DNA of 64,000 bases from Rhodospirillales bacterium (GCA_016712595.1 JADJQT010000001.1:434001-498000), one strand, 5' to 3'. Counted from the first letter of the stretch, positions 26,933-35,752 are shown. Numbers and translations are program-made. Notes: generated from the letters alone by a model not told the origin.

Positions 26933-27835
26933 GTGAAACCAACGGTTTTCATTCAGACGAATCACAAACAGATCGTGGGCGCGCTCGTCGCGGAGTATTC
27001 GCTGAAGCGCAATTCCAGCCACGCCGATGCGTTTGACGTGCGGATCATGCACACGAAAGACTATCCGTTCCTGTTGGCGCGGGAAGGCCAGGAATACCTC
27101 CGCGACGGTGTCAGCCGTAGATGGCACATGGAAGACCTGCAGTCGTTCACACCGACGCGCTTTCTGCCGCCGCAGCTCATGGGCTATGAGGGTCGTGCGG
27201 TTTCCATCGATCCTGATGTTTTTGCCGTCGCCGACGTCTGGGACCTGCTGACGCGCGACATGCACGGCAAGGCGATCATGGCGCGTCCCCGCTCCGGTTA
27301 TAAGGAGAAGAAGGGGGTCATGGCGACGAGCGTCATGCTGCTTGACTGTGCCAAGCTGCGGCATTGGACGGTCGAGGAGCAATTCGCCGAGCTGTTTGCG
27401 CGCAAACGGGACTATGCCAAGTGGATCGGCCTGCTTTACGAACCGGCGGATACCATCGGCCTACTCGAAAACGAGTGGAACGACCTCGACAAGCTGTCGC
27501 CGGCGACGAAGATGCTGCATACGACGAAGCGCAAGACCCAGCCGTGGAAGACGGGGCTGCCGGTCGACTTCATGCTGCCGGAAAAGCCGTCCGGCTTCGC
27601 TGTGCTGGGCTGGCTTAATCAGGTCCGTCGCCGAGTCTTCGGTGATTACGCCTTCCTCGGCCATTACGTTCCCCACCCGGACCCGAACCAGGAGCGGTTT
27701 TTCTTCGGTTTGCTGCGCGAGTGCGTCGACAAAGGAATCGTGAGCGAGGACCTGTTGCGCGAGGAGATGCGTCAAAACCACATTCGCCATGACGCGTTCG
27801 AGGTTCTAGAAAAAACCATACCGCTCGCCGCTTGA
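26933..27835 (+). CDS. Glycosyltransferase-like protein (GT8-type nucleotide-diphospho-sugar transferase fold)
   Basis: 300 residues from the GTG at 26933 (VKPTVFIQTNHKQIVGALVA). The N-terminal strand-helix pattern and the block YEGRAVSIDPDVFAVADVWDLL match the region of GT8 enzymes that carries the D-x-D metal site, here D-P-D. The block ATSVMLLDCAKLRHW resembles the FNSGVMLLD strand of that family, and PWKTGLPVDF the late W-K-P segment. I infer a sugar transfer role and cannot name the product. The sufS start overlaps its stop codon, so this gene and sufS are coupled. Confidence 0.65.
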   Translation: MKPTVFIQTNHKQIVGALVAEYSLKRNSSHADAFDVRIMHTKDYPFLLAREGQEYLRDGVSRRWHMEDLQSFTPTRFLPPQLMGYEGRAVSIDPDVFAVADVWDLLTRDMHGKAIMARPRSGYKEKKGVMATSVMLLDCAKLRHWTVEEQFAELFARKRDYAKWIGLLYEPADTIGLLENEWNDLDKLSPATKMLHTTKRKTQPWKTGLPVDFMLPEKPSGFAVLGWLNQVRRRVFGDYAFLGHYVPHPDPNQERFFFGLLRECVDKGIVSEDLLREEMRQNHIRHDAFEVLEKTIPLAA

Positions 27836-29100
27836 GAGACGATGTGGCGCCTTTATCCGATGACTTGGGTGTGGTTGCTGGTTTATCGCAGGTCACGCGT
27901 TCGTATCGCGCCGATTTTCCAATCTTCGGACGCGAGGTAAACGGACGCCCGCTCGCGTATCTCGATACTGCGGCAAGCGCGCAGAAGCCCCGTGCCGTGC
28001 TCGACGCCATGCACGAAGCCTACGCCTATCACTACGCGAATGTTCATCGTGGCGTACATACGCTCGGCTACGAAGCAACCGCCGCCTTCGAGGCCGCCCG
28101 CGGCACTGTCGCACACACGATCAACGCGCGTAGCGCCGACGAGGTCGTCTTCGTTCGCGGCGCCACCGAAGGGATCAACCTGCTCGCCGCGAGCTTCGGC
28201 AGTCGGCTGGTCGCGGGCGATGCTGTGGTGATTTCCGAACTCGAGCACCACGCCAACATCGTCCCCTGGCAGATGTTGCGCGAGAAGTGCGGTATCGATC
28301 TGCGCATCGCGCCAATCGGCGATGATGGGGCGCTGTGCCTCGAGCGGTTCGCTGCATTGCTCACACCCGGTGTGCGGCTGGTTGCCGTCACCCATGTTTC
28401 GAACGTTCTGGGGACGGTTGTTCCGGTTTCTGAGGTCATCCGGCGCGCCCATGCCTGCGGATCGTTGGTTCTCATCGATGGATGCCAGGCGATTGGCCAC
28501 CGCTCTGTCGATGTCCGGGAACTGGACGCCGATTTCTATGTCTTCTCCGGCCACAAGGCTTATGGGCCGACTGGCATCGGTGTGCTTTGGGGCAAACGGG
28601 AGATTCTCGAGACGCTGCCACCGTGGCAAGAGGGCGGCGAGATGATCGAGAGCGTGAGTTTTGCGCGGACGACGTTCAAGAAGCCCACATACCGCTTCGA
28701 AGCGGGCACGCCGGCGATTGTCGAGGCGATCGGACTGGCCGCGGCGCTCGAGTACGTCTTCGCCATCGGCGTTCCTTGGATCGAGGCACACGAGCGTGCG
28801 TTGACGACGTATGCGATCGAGCGCCTCGGCCGAATTGACGGGGTGCGCGTCCTGCCCGGAGGAACAGGACAGGCGGGAATCCTGTCGTTCGAGATGGCAG
28901 GTGTTCACCCGCACGATATTGCCACGGTCATCGACCGATCGGGCGTCGCCGTGCGCGCGGGCCATCATTGCGCCCAGCCGTTGATGTCCCGGTTGGGGGT
29001 AACGGCGACCGTCCGCGCCTCGGTTGGCCTTTATACGCATGAAGGAGACATTGACGCGCTCGCAGACGGGCTGGGCTGCGTGCGGGAGATGTTCGGCTGA
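27832..29100 (+). CDS. sufS: Cysteine desulfurase, SufS type
   Basis: A PLP enzyme (422 residues from TTG 27832) that takes sulfur from cysteine for Fe-S cluster assembly. Landmarks are YLDTAASAQKP, ANVHRGVHTLG, the VISELEHHANIVPWQ block, the PLP lysine in FSGHKAYGPTGIG, and the catalytic cysteine in VRAGHHCAQPLM. The start codon overlaps the stop of the preceding gene by 4 bp. A few residues may be lost if a later start is used. sufU begins on the last base of its stop, so the pair is coupled. Confidence 0.94.
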   Translation: MRDDVAPLSDDLGVVAGLSQVTRSYRADFPIFGREVNGRPLAYLDTAASAQKPRAVLDAMHEAYAYHYANVHRGVHTLGYEATAAFEAARGTVAHTINARSADEVVFVRGATEGINLLAASFGSRLVAGDAVVISELEHHANIVPWQMLREKCGIDLRIAPIGDDGALCLERFAALLTPGVRLVAVTHVSNVLGTVVPVSEVIRRAHACGSLVLIDGCQAIGHRSVDVRELDADFYVFSGHKAYGPTGIGVLWGKREILETLPPWQEGGEMIESVSFARTTFKKPTYRFEAGTPAIVEAIGLAAALEYVFAIGVPWIEAHERALTTYAIERLGRIDGVRVLPGGTGQAGILSFEMAGVHPHDIATVIDRSGVAVRAGHHCAQPLMSRLGVTATVRASVGLYTHEGDIDALADGLGCVREMFG

Positions 29101-29585
29101 TGCGCCGGGACCTACAAGAGCTTTATCAGGCGGTCGTGCTTGATCATGCACGCTCTCCACGAAACTTCCGCCGGGTGGAAGACGCGACCTGCCATGCTCA
29201 TGGCAGCAACCCGATGTGTGGCGACGAGGTGACCGTCTATCTTGCGGTGGGCGAGGACGGCGTGATCGACGACGCCGGCTTCGAGGCGAAGGGGTGTGCT
29301 ATTTCCCTCGCCTCGGGGTCGATAATGACCGAAGTTCTTGTCGGTCGGACACCAGCGCAGGCCGAGCGGCTGTTCGAGGCGTTTGAGCGACTGTGCACGG
29401 GCGCCGACGACGGCGATTTGGCGCCAAGCAACGCCGCCAGCGCCTTGACCCCGGACGGGGCCGCAGCCCTGGACCGGCTAAGGGTACTTGAGGGTGTGCG
29501 CTCGTTTCCGGTTCGGATCCGCTGCGCAATCCTCCCCTGGCAGGCGATGCACGCCGCGCTCTCGGGTCGCGGGCGCACCGACTAG
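29100..29585 (+). CDS. sufU: SufU-type Fe-S scaffold / sulfur-transfer protein
   Basis: A 161-residue IscU-like protein of the SufU branch that accepts persulfide from SufS. The three conserved cysteines are in NPMCGDEV, AKGCAISLASGS and RIRCAILPW. The insertion between the second and third cysteines, characteristic of SufU, is present. The expected sufBCD genes are absent nearby. The start overlaps sufS by one base. Confidence 0.92.
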   Translation: MRRDLQELYQAVVLDHARSPRNFRRVEDATCHAHGSNPMCGDEVTVYLAVGEDGVIDDAGFEAKGCAISLASGSIMTEVLVGRTPAQAERLFEAFERLCTGADDGDLAPSNAASALTPDGAAALDRLRVLEGVRSFPVRIRCAILPWQAMHAALSGRGRTD

Positions 29586-29638
29586 CCGTTGTTTCTGTTC
29601 ACGAGGTCAGGATCAGGCGAGCGTCGGCGCCGCGCGGG

Positions 29639-30034
29639 TCAGCTCAGATCAAGTGCGTACCGCTTCAGGTCGTCGAGTGACACGTACTCGAGGGCGCGTT
29701 CATGAGTCGCCGTCAGCGAGACTTTCGGTGCCATGCCGGCGTCGAGCGCCTCACGCCAGCGCGCGGCGCAAAGACACCAGCGATCACCCGGCTGCAGGCC
29801 AGGAAAACCGGATGCTGGAACCGGCGTCGAGAGGTCATTGCCGCATTGTTTGCTGAAGGCGAGAAAATCCGCCGTGACCTGAACGCAGACGACGTGCGCC
29901 CCATAATCGATCGGCGATGTCTCGCAACTGCCGGTGCGGAAAAAGCCGGTTTTCGGTCTGCAGCTGCATTCCGACAGTTGTTCGCCAAGGACGTTGCGCT
30001 GGCCGCCGGATCGGCCTGAATCGCCATCACGCAC
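29639..30034 (-). CDS. DUF2237 family protein
   Basis: A 131-residue protein of a widespread uncharacterised family. It shows the complete family signature: NVLGEQLSECS, TGFFRTGSCET, GAHVVCVQVTADFLAFSK, GNDLSTPVPASGFPGL, and the cysteine-rich PGDRWCLCAARWREAL. Four conserved cysteines suggest redox or metal chemistry. It lies 68 bp downstream of rquA on the same strand. The start is a GTG at 30034, and the first ten residues are not conserved. The function is not known. Confidence 0.85.
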   Translation of the reverse strand: MRDGDSGRSGGQRNVLGEQLSECSCRPKTGFFRTGSCETSPIDYGAHVVCVQVTADFLAFSKQCGNDLSTPVPASGFPGLQPGDRWCLCAARWREALDAGMAPKVSLTATHERALEYVSLDDLKRYALDLS

Positions 30035-30102
30035 GATGGAACTCTCCCGCTATATAATCGCTCATCCGTGGTTTCGCGGCTCGCCGATCATAGCTCCTGC
30101 GC

Positions 30103-30816
30103 TCAGCAGGCCTGTCGCACCGCAACCACTTTCTGGTAAAGCCCCCCGAAGTAGGTCTCTTTTGTCCAGTGAAAGCGCTCGGGTTGGGAGGCAAAATCGA
30201 CGATCTCGCGCTCGATCAAGCCCGTGGCATAGGGTTCCAGGAGGCGAAAGACGAGATGCATCGGTCCGCGCAGCGGATGCCACCGACCGACCCGATGGTA
30301 ATCGACAAACACGACCTTGCCGCCCGGCTCGACCTTGTCAAGCAGCGCATCGACGACCGCATGCTTTTGTGCGTCGGGAATCTCGTGAAGGAGAAAGAAG
30401 CAGCAGACCCCGTCGTAGACACCACCGCCCGGTGCCGCGGCATCGGCGACCCGCGCGTGCGCGTGCGGGTACTCGGAGATCTTGCGCTGTACGTGTGCCA
30501 CCTGTAATGGCGCGATATCGATCACGTCGAGGTGGCCTTGCGGGCCGACCTGTGCGGCGAGCTCGGGCGAAAGGTTGCCGTAGGCGCTTGCCGCCTGCAA
30601 CACGCTCTGGCCCGGTTCGAATTCGACGCGGGCGGTGCGGATCAGCCGGGGAAGGTTTCCCCACAGGATGGCCGTTAGCACCACGCGGTTATCGAGCAGT
30701 AACAAGCTTGCTGGTGTGAGGTACGCCCATGTGTAGGTGTTGACCAGATAATCCGGTAGACCCGGACGTTCCGCTTCGAGTGCCTCGATGCGTTTCGCTT
30801 TGATCCCGCCGTCCAT
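30103..30816 (-). CDS. rquA: Rhodoquinone biosynthesis protein RquA
   Basis: A 237-residue methyltransferase-fold enzyme that replaces a methoxy group of ubiquinone with an amino group to make rhodoquinone, the low-potential quinone used with fumarate reductase. RquA-specific blocks visible are PDYLVNTYTWAYLTP, LTAILWGNLPRLIR, and VLQAASAYGNLS where ordinary methyltransferases have a glycine-rich SAM loop. CCFFLLHEIPD, KVVFVDYHR and FRLLEPYATGLIEREI are also present. The ATG at 30816 has GGGAGGC five bases upstream; an upstream frame to 30882 is less likely. The call rests on remembered family sequence, not a search. Confidence 0.85.
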   Translation of the reverse strand: MDGGIKAKRIEALEAERPGLPDYLVNTYTWAYLTPASLLLLDNRVVLTAILWGNLPRLIRTARVEFEPGQSVLQAASAYGNLSPELAAQVGPQGHLDVIDIAPLQVAHVQRKISEYPHAHARVADAAAPGGGVYDGVCCFFLLHEIPDAQKHAVVDALLDKVEPGGKVVFVDYHRVGRWHPLRGPMHLVFRLLEPYATGLIEREIVDFASQPERFHWTKETYFGGLYQKVVAVRQAC

Positions 30817-31062
30817 TCGGCCTCCCGGTGCCTTCGTTGTGCGCGGGGGATACACTGAATCTGCCTTTTGTGCAAAGCGCAAAAGCCCTGATTTGGACGA
30901 TTAGTGCAATTCATTCGCAGTCTGCGCGGAGATTGATGGTGGTGGCAGCACGGAAAAAAGCAGCGCGGGCCGCCGCCGCTTGCGGCGAGCGTGGACAGGG
31001 ACGCCCGTGGCAGCGTACTGTGCGGCGCATTCACACCCGTGCGTGCCGCGCGGGTATTAGGC

Positions 31063-31869
31063 ATGTTCATGCGTCGTCTTTGCTTTCTTCTCGCAACTTC
31101 GCTGCTGGTCGCTTTCGCCCCGGGACCATCGTCGGCTGTGGATTTGCAGCCGCATCGAGCCGTCTATCGCATGGTGCTGGCGAACACCACGCACAATTCC
31201 GACGTCGTCTCCGCTGATGGCGTGATGGTGTATCGCTTCGCCCGCGGTTGCGACGGCTGGACGGTGGAAAACAGGACCTTCCTACGGCTGTTGCGCGATA
31301 ATGAGACCGAGTCGGACTCCCTGTGGTCGTTTGCCAGTTGGGAATCCGTCGATGGGCGGAGCTTTCACTTTCACGCACGCTACGAACAGGACGGTAAAAC
31401 CATCGAGAAGCTGGAAGGAGAGGCGCAGCTGAAGCGTTTCGGCGCGGGGCGCGCCCGGTTCTCCGAGCCGTCCGGCACGGAAATCCGGCTGCCGATCGGG
31501 ACACTCTTTCCCACGGAGCACATCCGCCAGGTGCTCGCCGCAGCGGCAAAGGGCAAGCATTTGCTCAGCCGCACCGTTTTTGACGGGGCCAGTCTCGATA
31601 ATCCCTACGAAATCAGCGCTGTAATGCGCCCGCTCAGTCCGACGGATGCCGAGACATTGGCAAAGAACGTGGGCCTCGCTGTCGAGCCGTCGTTCTGGAC
31701 GCGGATGGCGTTCTTTGCGCTTGACGATTCGTCGCCGGAAGCGGAATTCGAAATGGATGCGAAATACCGGGCCGATGGGATCGCCGATCAGATCATTCAG
31801 CAGTTCGACACCTTCTCGCTGGACGTTCGCCTGAAGGAAATCGAGCTGCTGCCGCCACCGGATTGCTGA
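31063..31869 (+). CDS. eipB: Envelope integrity protein EipB (DUF1849)
   Basis: 268 residues from the ATG at 31063. A signal peptide (RRLCFLLATSLLVAFAPGPSSA) precedes the mature protein, which opens with LQPHRAVYRMVLANTT. Conserved blocks are GVMVYRFARGCDGWTVENR, LWSFASWESVDGRSF, and LPIGTLFPTEHIRQVL. EipB is a periplasmic beta-spiral protein needed for envelope stability in Brucella, where a disulfide joins an early and a C-terminal cysteine. The matching cysteines here are in ARGCDG and at the last residue. The start 72 bp upstream would put the signal sequence internally, so I reject it. Confidence 0.9.
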   Translation: MFMRRLCFLLATSLLVAFAPGPSSAVDLQPHRAVYRMVLANTTHNSDVVSADGVMVYRFARGCDGWTVENRTFLRLLRDNETESDSLWSFASWESVDGRSFHFHARYEQDGKTIEKLEGEAQLKRFGAGRARFSEPSGTEIRLPIGTLFPTEHIRQVLAAAAKGKHLLSRTVFDGASLDNPYEISAVMRPLSPTDAETLAKNVGLAVEPSFWTRMAFFALDDSSPEAEFEMDAKYRADGIADQIIQQFDTFSLDVRLKEIELLPPPDC

Positions 31870-31879
31870 TCGCCTTCCG

Positions 31880-32788
31880 TCATTCCGTCTCGTTCTGCGG
31901 CCACAGCCACGCGGCCCCCCGCACGCCACTGGAATCACCATGGTGGTTGGGTCGGAGCGCCGTTTCGATGCGATCGGACAGCACCCACTGCTGCCAGATC
32001 TTCGGTACGTCCTCATAAAGTTTTGCGATGTTCGACATGCCACCGCCCAAAACGATCACGTCCGGATCGAGAACGTTGATGATCGTGGCCAATGCCCGCG
32101 CCAGGCGGTGTACATAGCGTTGGAGGGCGTGCTCCGCCTGAGGCTCGCCGGCTGCGGCGCGCGCCGCGATCTCGGTGGCGGCGAGCGTCATGCCTGTGGC
32201 GGCGCGATAATCGGCGGCGAAGCCGGGGCCGGAGAGGAAGGTTTCGATACAGCCGCGTTTTCCGCAATAGCAGGGCGGGCCCGGTCGTTCGTCATCCTCG
32301 ATCCATGGCAGCGGGTTGTGGCCCCATTCGCCGGCGATGGCATTCGCGCCAGCGAGCGGCGCACCATCGATGACGATGCCGCCGCCGACGCCGGTGCCGA
32401 GGATGACGCCGAACACGACGCCGGCGCCCGCTGCTGCACCGTCGGTCGCCTCGGACACCGCGAAGCAGTTGGCATCATTGGCGAGGCGGACAGGCCGCCC
32501 CAGGCGATCCGCGAGGTCGCGGTCGAGCGGATGGCCCATCAGCCAGCCGGCATTGCTGTTCTTGATCCGGCCGCTCGCCGGCGAGATCGCGCCTGGAATG
32601 CCCACGCCGATACTTCCAGTCGTGCCCACCTCTCGCTCGAGGCGCTCCACCAGGGCGGCAACAGTATCGAGGGTTGCCGCATAGTTGCCACAGGGGCTCG
32701 GCACGCGCACTCGGGCAAGGGTCGCGCCGTCCTTGCCGAGAGCAATGCCTTCGATCTTCGTGCCGCCAACATCGATGCCGATGCGCAT
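31880..32788 (-). CDS. ROK family sugar kinase (fructokinase / N-acetylglucosamine kinase type)
   Basis: 302 residues from the ATG at 32788 (MRIGIDVGGTKIEGIAL), the ATP phosphate-binding motif. Further marks are GVGIPGAISP, RLANDANCFAVSEA with the catalytic aspartate, FGVILGTGVGGGIVIDG, AGEWGHNPLP, and the zinc motif CYCGKRGCIETFLSG. A zinc-binding C-x-C-G-x2-G-C repeat is the ROK signature. Sugar specificity cannot be fixed; glucose, fructose and N-acetylglucosamine are all possible. It is convergent with eipB (10 bp apart). A longer frame to 32908 is low-complexity. Confidence 0.9.
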   Translation of the reverse strand: MRIGIDVGGTKIEGIALGKDGATLARVRVPSPCGNYAATLDTVAALVERLEREVGTTGSIGVGIPGAISPASGRIKNSNAGWLMGHPLDRDLADRLGRPVRLANDANCFAVSEATDGAAAGAGVVFGVILGTGVGGGIVIDGAPLAGANAIAGEWGHNPLPWIEDDERPGPPCYCGKRGCIETFLSGPGFAADYRAATGMTLAATEIAARAAAGEPQAEHALQRYVHRLARALATIINVLDPDVIVLGGGMSNIAKLYEDVPKIWQQWVLSDRIETALRPNHHGDSSGVRGAAWLWPQNETE

Positions 32789-32940
32789 ACGCTCAACCTC
32801 CGTGATCACGACCACCACGTAAAGGAAAAGGGCACGTAAAGAAAAAGGGGGCGCCTTCGAAAAAGTGGTTCGTTCGACAAAATGCGATTGCCCCGACCCT
32901 GAGGGCATTTGCCCTTGCCTGCGAACGGCAGGCCTTCATA

Positions 32941-34020
32941 GTGTTAACGACGCCACGAATGCGATGCCCTGTGTTCCGCCAGACGATGACCCACGCGTCT
33001 TCCACCGCCGCAATCGCCGACCTCGTGGCTCCCGCCCCTGGAGAGATGCGCGCGATCGCCGCCGGTGTGTACTGGCTGCGTATGCCGCTGCCCTTCGCGC
33101 TCGACCATATCAACCTTTGGGTGCTGGATGACGGCGAAGGCTGGGTGATCATCGATACTGGCATTGCCACCGTGGACGTGCGCGACGCTTGGCAGCGCTT
33201 GTTCGTCGGCCCCCTCGCCGGCCGGCGGCCGCGGCACCTGATTTGCACCCATTTTCATCCGGACCACATGGGGCTCGCCGGCTGGCTGTGCGATCGCTGG
33301 GGTATGCCGATGTCGGCGACGCTTGGCGAGTGGGCGTTCGGGCGGATGCTGGCGATTGAAGACGACGAGACCCTGCGCGGCACGGCCCTGGCGTTTTACC
33401 GACGCGCCGGCTTCGATGACGCGCGCCTGCAACTGGTCGCCGAGCGCGGCAACGCCTATCGCCGCCGGGTCGAGCCCATTCCGTCGTCGTTCCGTCGTCT
33501 GCGCGACGGTGATGTGTTCGATATTGATGGGCGATCCTGGCGCGTCATCGTCGGCCTCGGCCATTCACCGGAGCACGCAAGCCTTTATTGCGCCGAGACC
33601 GGCGTGCTGATCGCCGGCGACCAAGTGTTGCCACGGATCAGCCCGAACATCAGCGTCTGGCCGCAAGAGCCCGGCGCGGATCCGTTGCGGCTCTACCTCG
33701 CCTCGCTGAAGCGATTTGCTGATTTGCCTGCGGAGACGCTGGTTCTGCCCAGTCACCATGCGCCGTTCATCGGTCTGCGCGGGCGTCTGGCCGAGCTTGC
33801 CCACCACCACGATGCCCGCTTGGCGGACACGCTCGCACTGTGCTCAACCCCACGCACCGCGGCCGACCTTCTGGAACGCTTGTTTCGCCGCCAACTCGAC
33901 GACCATCAGGTTTTCTTCGCCGTGGGCGAAGCATTGGCGCATCTGCACTACCTCGAGCGCAACAACACCCTTCGCCGCTTCGCCGATGCAAACGGACGTG
34001 AGATGTTCGTGCGCGACTGA
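32941..34020 (+). CDS. Metallo-beta-lactamase-fold hydrolase
   Basis: Up to 359 residues. The GTG at 32941 and ATGs at 32959 or 32986 are alternative starts; none has a good ribosome site. The zinc ligands are in CTHFHPDHMGLAGWL (H-x-H-x-D-H), GLGHSPEHASLY, GDQVLPRI and PSHHAPF. The C-terminal 90 residues (TADLLERLFRR...HLHYLERNNTLRR) form a winged-helix-like tail seen in LACTB2-type MBL proteins. The substrate is unknown; hydroxyacyl-glutathione- or thioester-like hydrolysis is plausible. It is convergent with the ArsR-type regulator, 15 bp away. Confidence 0.88.
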   Translation: MLTTPRMRCPVFRQTMTHASSTAAIADLVAPAPGEMRAIAAGVYWLRMPLPFALDHINLWVLDDGEGWVIIDTGIATVDVRDAWQRLFVGPLAGRRPRHLICTHFHPDHMGLAGWLCDRWGMPMSATLGEWAFGRMLAIEDDETLRGTALAFYRRAGFDDARLQLVAERGNAYRRRVEPIPSSFRRLRDGDVFDIDGRSWRVIVGLGHSPEHASLYCAETGVLIAGDQVLPRISPNISVWPQEPGADPLRLYLASLKRFADLPAETLVLPSHHAPFIGLRGRLAELAHHHDARLADTLALCSTPRTAADLLERLFRRQLDDHQVFFAVGEALAHLHYLERNNTLRRFADANGREMFVRD

Positions 34021-34035
34021 CCGCAGAAGCGTTAC

Positions 34036-34410
34036 TCAGCGTAACGATGCGCGATGAATCGACGGAGTTGAGTAGTCTTCAACGGGCGACATCGGCGATA
34101 CGCCGTTGACCTGACCGCCGGCACAATAAATTTCGTAAAGCGTCGCCATGATCATCGACGCCTCACTTCCGGCGAGGGAATAGAAAATCGTTTGAGCCGA
34201 TCGGCGCGTCTTAACCAAACTATCCCGTCGCAGGCGGGCGAGATGCTGGGATAGAGCGGATTGGCTCAGTCCAACGATGCGCTCAAGTTCTCCTACCGAC
34301 CGTTCACCGTGCACCAGTTGACATAAGATCATCAGCCGATGCGGGTTTCCCATCGCTTTGAGCAGGGCGCTAGCGCGCCGTGCGCTCACGTGCAGCGCTT
34401 CAACATTCAC
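34036..34410 (-). CDS. ArsR-family repressor resembling persulfide sensors SqrR/BigR
   Basis: A 124-residue winged-helix repressor. The DNA-reading block is VGELERIVGLSQSALSQHLARLRRDSLV. It has two cysteines, C30 in LMILCQLVHGE and C96 in YEIYCAGG, 66 residues apart. The same spacing separates the two reactive cysteines of SqrR (Cys41/Cys107) and BigR, which form a polysulfide bridge and release DNA. No arsenic C-x-C motif is visible. The neighbouring MBL gene is convergent, so the target operon is not obvious. It may autoregulate from the 226-bp gap upstream. Confidence 0.85.
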   Translation of the reverse strand: MNVEALHVSARRASALLKAMGNPHRLMILCQLVHGERSVGELERIVGLSQSALSQHLARLRRDSLVKTRRSAQTIFYSLAGSEASMIMATLYEIYCAGGQVNGVSPMSPVEDYSTPSIHRASLR

Positions 34411-34635
34411 CGCTTTTCACCGAATTCCAGACTGTAACAAACTCCCTGGGTGCCCGCCAATTTTTGTCTGACGAACTTGCGCGCTCTATTCCGGCGCTCT
34501 CTCCCAAGATATACTAGTCATGCTCGGCGTCGGTTGCCACCGTTTATTTTGGCTTGGTGCGGTCAATCGGGATCAGCACCCCAACTCGCGCGAATACGGC
34601 GCAGGAGTGGGGTGCAAGGAGGGCAAAGACGATCG

Positions 34636-35673
34636 TCAGACGTTTACCGCCCCGCCTTCGATGGCGGCCAACGAGGAGGTGGGAATCGCAGATACGTCGA
34701 TGACGACCTTGCCTGTGGCTTGCCCTGTTTCAAGCCGCCGATGTGCTGCTGCGATATCCGCCAGCGTGAACCGCACAGAATCAACGATTGGCTTCAGCCG
34801 GCCGGAATCGGCCAGCGCCGCCGCCGCGGCGAGGATGCGCCCGTGCTCGTCCCGTCCCTCGCCGGTCAGCATCGGCAGCAGCATGAAGACAACATGCAGC
34901 GACAGGCCTTTCGCGTGCATCGGTGAGAGGTCGGCCGTGTACTGCGAGACGATGGTGACGACCTGACCGCTGGGGCGCGCTGCGGCGAAGGACGAGGCGA
35001 TGTCGCTCCCGCCGGTGGCATCGAAAACGACATCGAAGCCGCGACCCTGCGTAAGGCGTTCTACATAGTCGTCGACGGACTCGGCACGATAGTCAATCGT
35101 TTCGTCGGCGCCGAGCGAACGCGCGAGGGTGGCCTTGAATTCGTTTGACACCGTCGCTGCGACCCAGGCGCCGCGTGCCTTGGCGAGTTGAATTGCAATA
35201 TGCCCGACACCGCCGGCGCCACCATGAATGAGCACGGTCTGGCCCGAGCCGACTCCGGACCGCTGCAGAGCATCCGAAGCGGTGATGGTGACCAGCGGAA
35301 GCGCGGCGGCGTCGCGAAACGGCAGCTTCGCCGGCTTTTTCGCCACGAGCCGCGCGTCCGCGGCAATCATTTCCGCGTAGGTGCCGGGCATTCCCTTAAC
35401 GCCGCCAGCGCATCCGAAGACCGCATCGCCAGGCGTGAAGCCTTCAACGCCTGTTCCGATCGTTTCGACGATGCCGGCGAAGTCGCAGCCGAGAACAGCC
35501 GGCAGCGCTGGTGCGATGGCTGGCCCGGCCCGGCGCAGCTTATAGTCGACCGGGTTGACGCTGGCGGCGACGATACGGACGAGGACCTCTCCGGCTTTGG
35601 CCGAGGGGTCGGGCAGGAGCGCCTCTTCAAAAACCTCCGGCCCACCGAACGTCCGGATCATTTGTACCTTCAT
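34636..35673 (-). CDS. NADPH:quinone oxidoreductase (zeta-crystallin-like MDR)
   Basis: 345 residues from the ATG at 35673, which has AAGGAGGAG just upstream. The medium-chain dehydrogenase fold shows VLGCDFAGIVETIGTGVEGF, the nucleotide loop VLIHGGAGGVGHIAIQLAKARGA, and DVVFDATGGSDI. Zinc ligands of alcohol dehydrogenases are lacking, so this is a quinone-reductase-like enzyme acting on quinones or enones. It is divergently transcribed from an HxlR regulator, and a perfect 9-bp inverted repeat lies between them. It is likely induced by electrophiles or diamide-type stress through that regulator. Confidence 0.9.
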   Translation of the reverse strand: MKVQMIRTFGGPEVFEEALLPDPSAKAGEVLVRIVAASVNPVDYKLRRAGPAIAPALPAVLGCDFAGIVETIGTGVEGFTPGDAVFGCAGGVKGMPGTYAEMIAADARLVAKKPAKLPFRDAAALPLVTITASDALQRSGVGSGQTVLIHGGAGGVGHIAIQLAKARGAWVAATVSNEFKATLARSLGADETIDYRAESVDDYVERLTQGRGFDVVFDATGGSDIASSFAAARPSGQVVTIVSQYTADLSPMHAKGLSLHVVFMLLPMLTGEGRDEHGRILAAAAALADSGRLKPIVDSVRFTLADIAAAHRRLETGQATGKVVIDVSAIPTSSLAAIEGGAVNV

Positions 35674-35752
35674 GGTCTCCTCCTTATCAATTCCTGTGAT
35701 AGCGCGGACGTGGGAGATATGTGCCAGCTTTACCAGTACGGTCATGTTTGTG

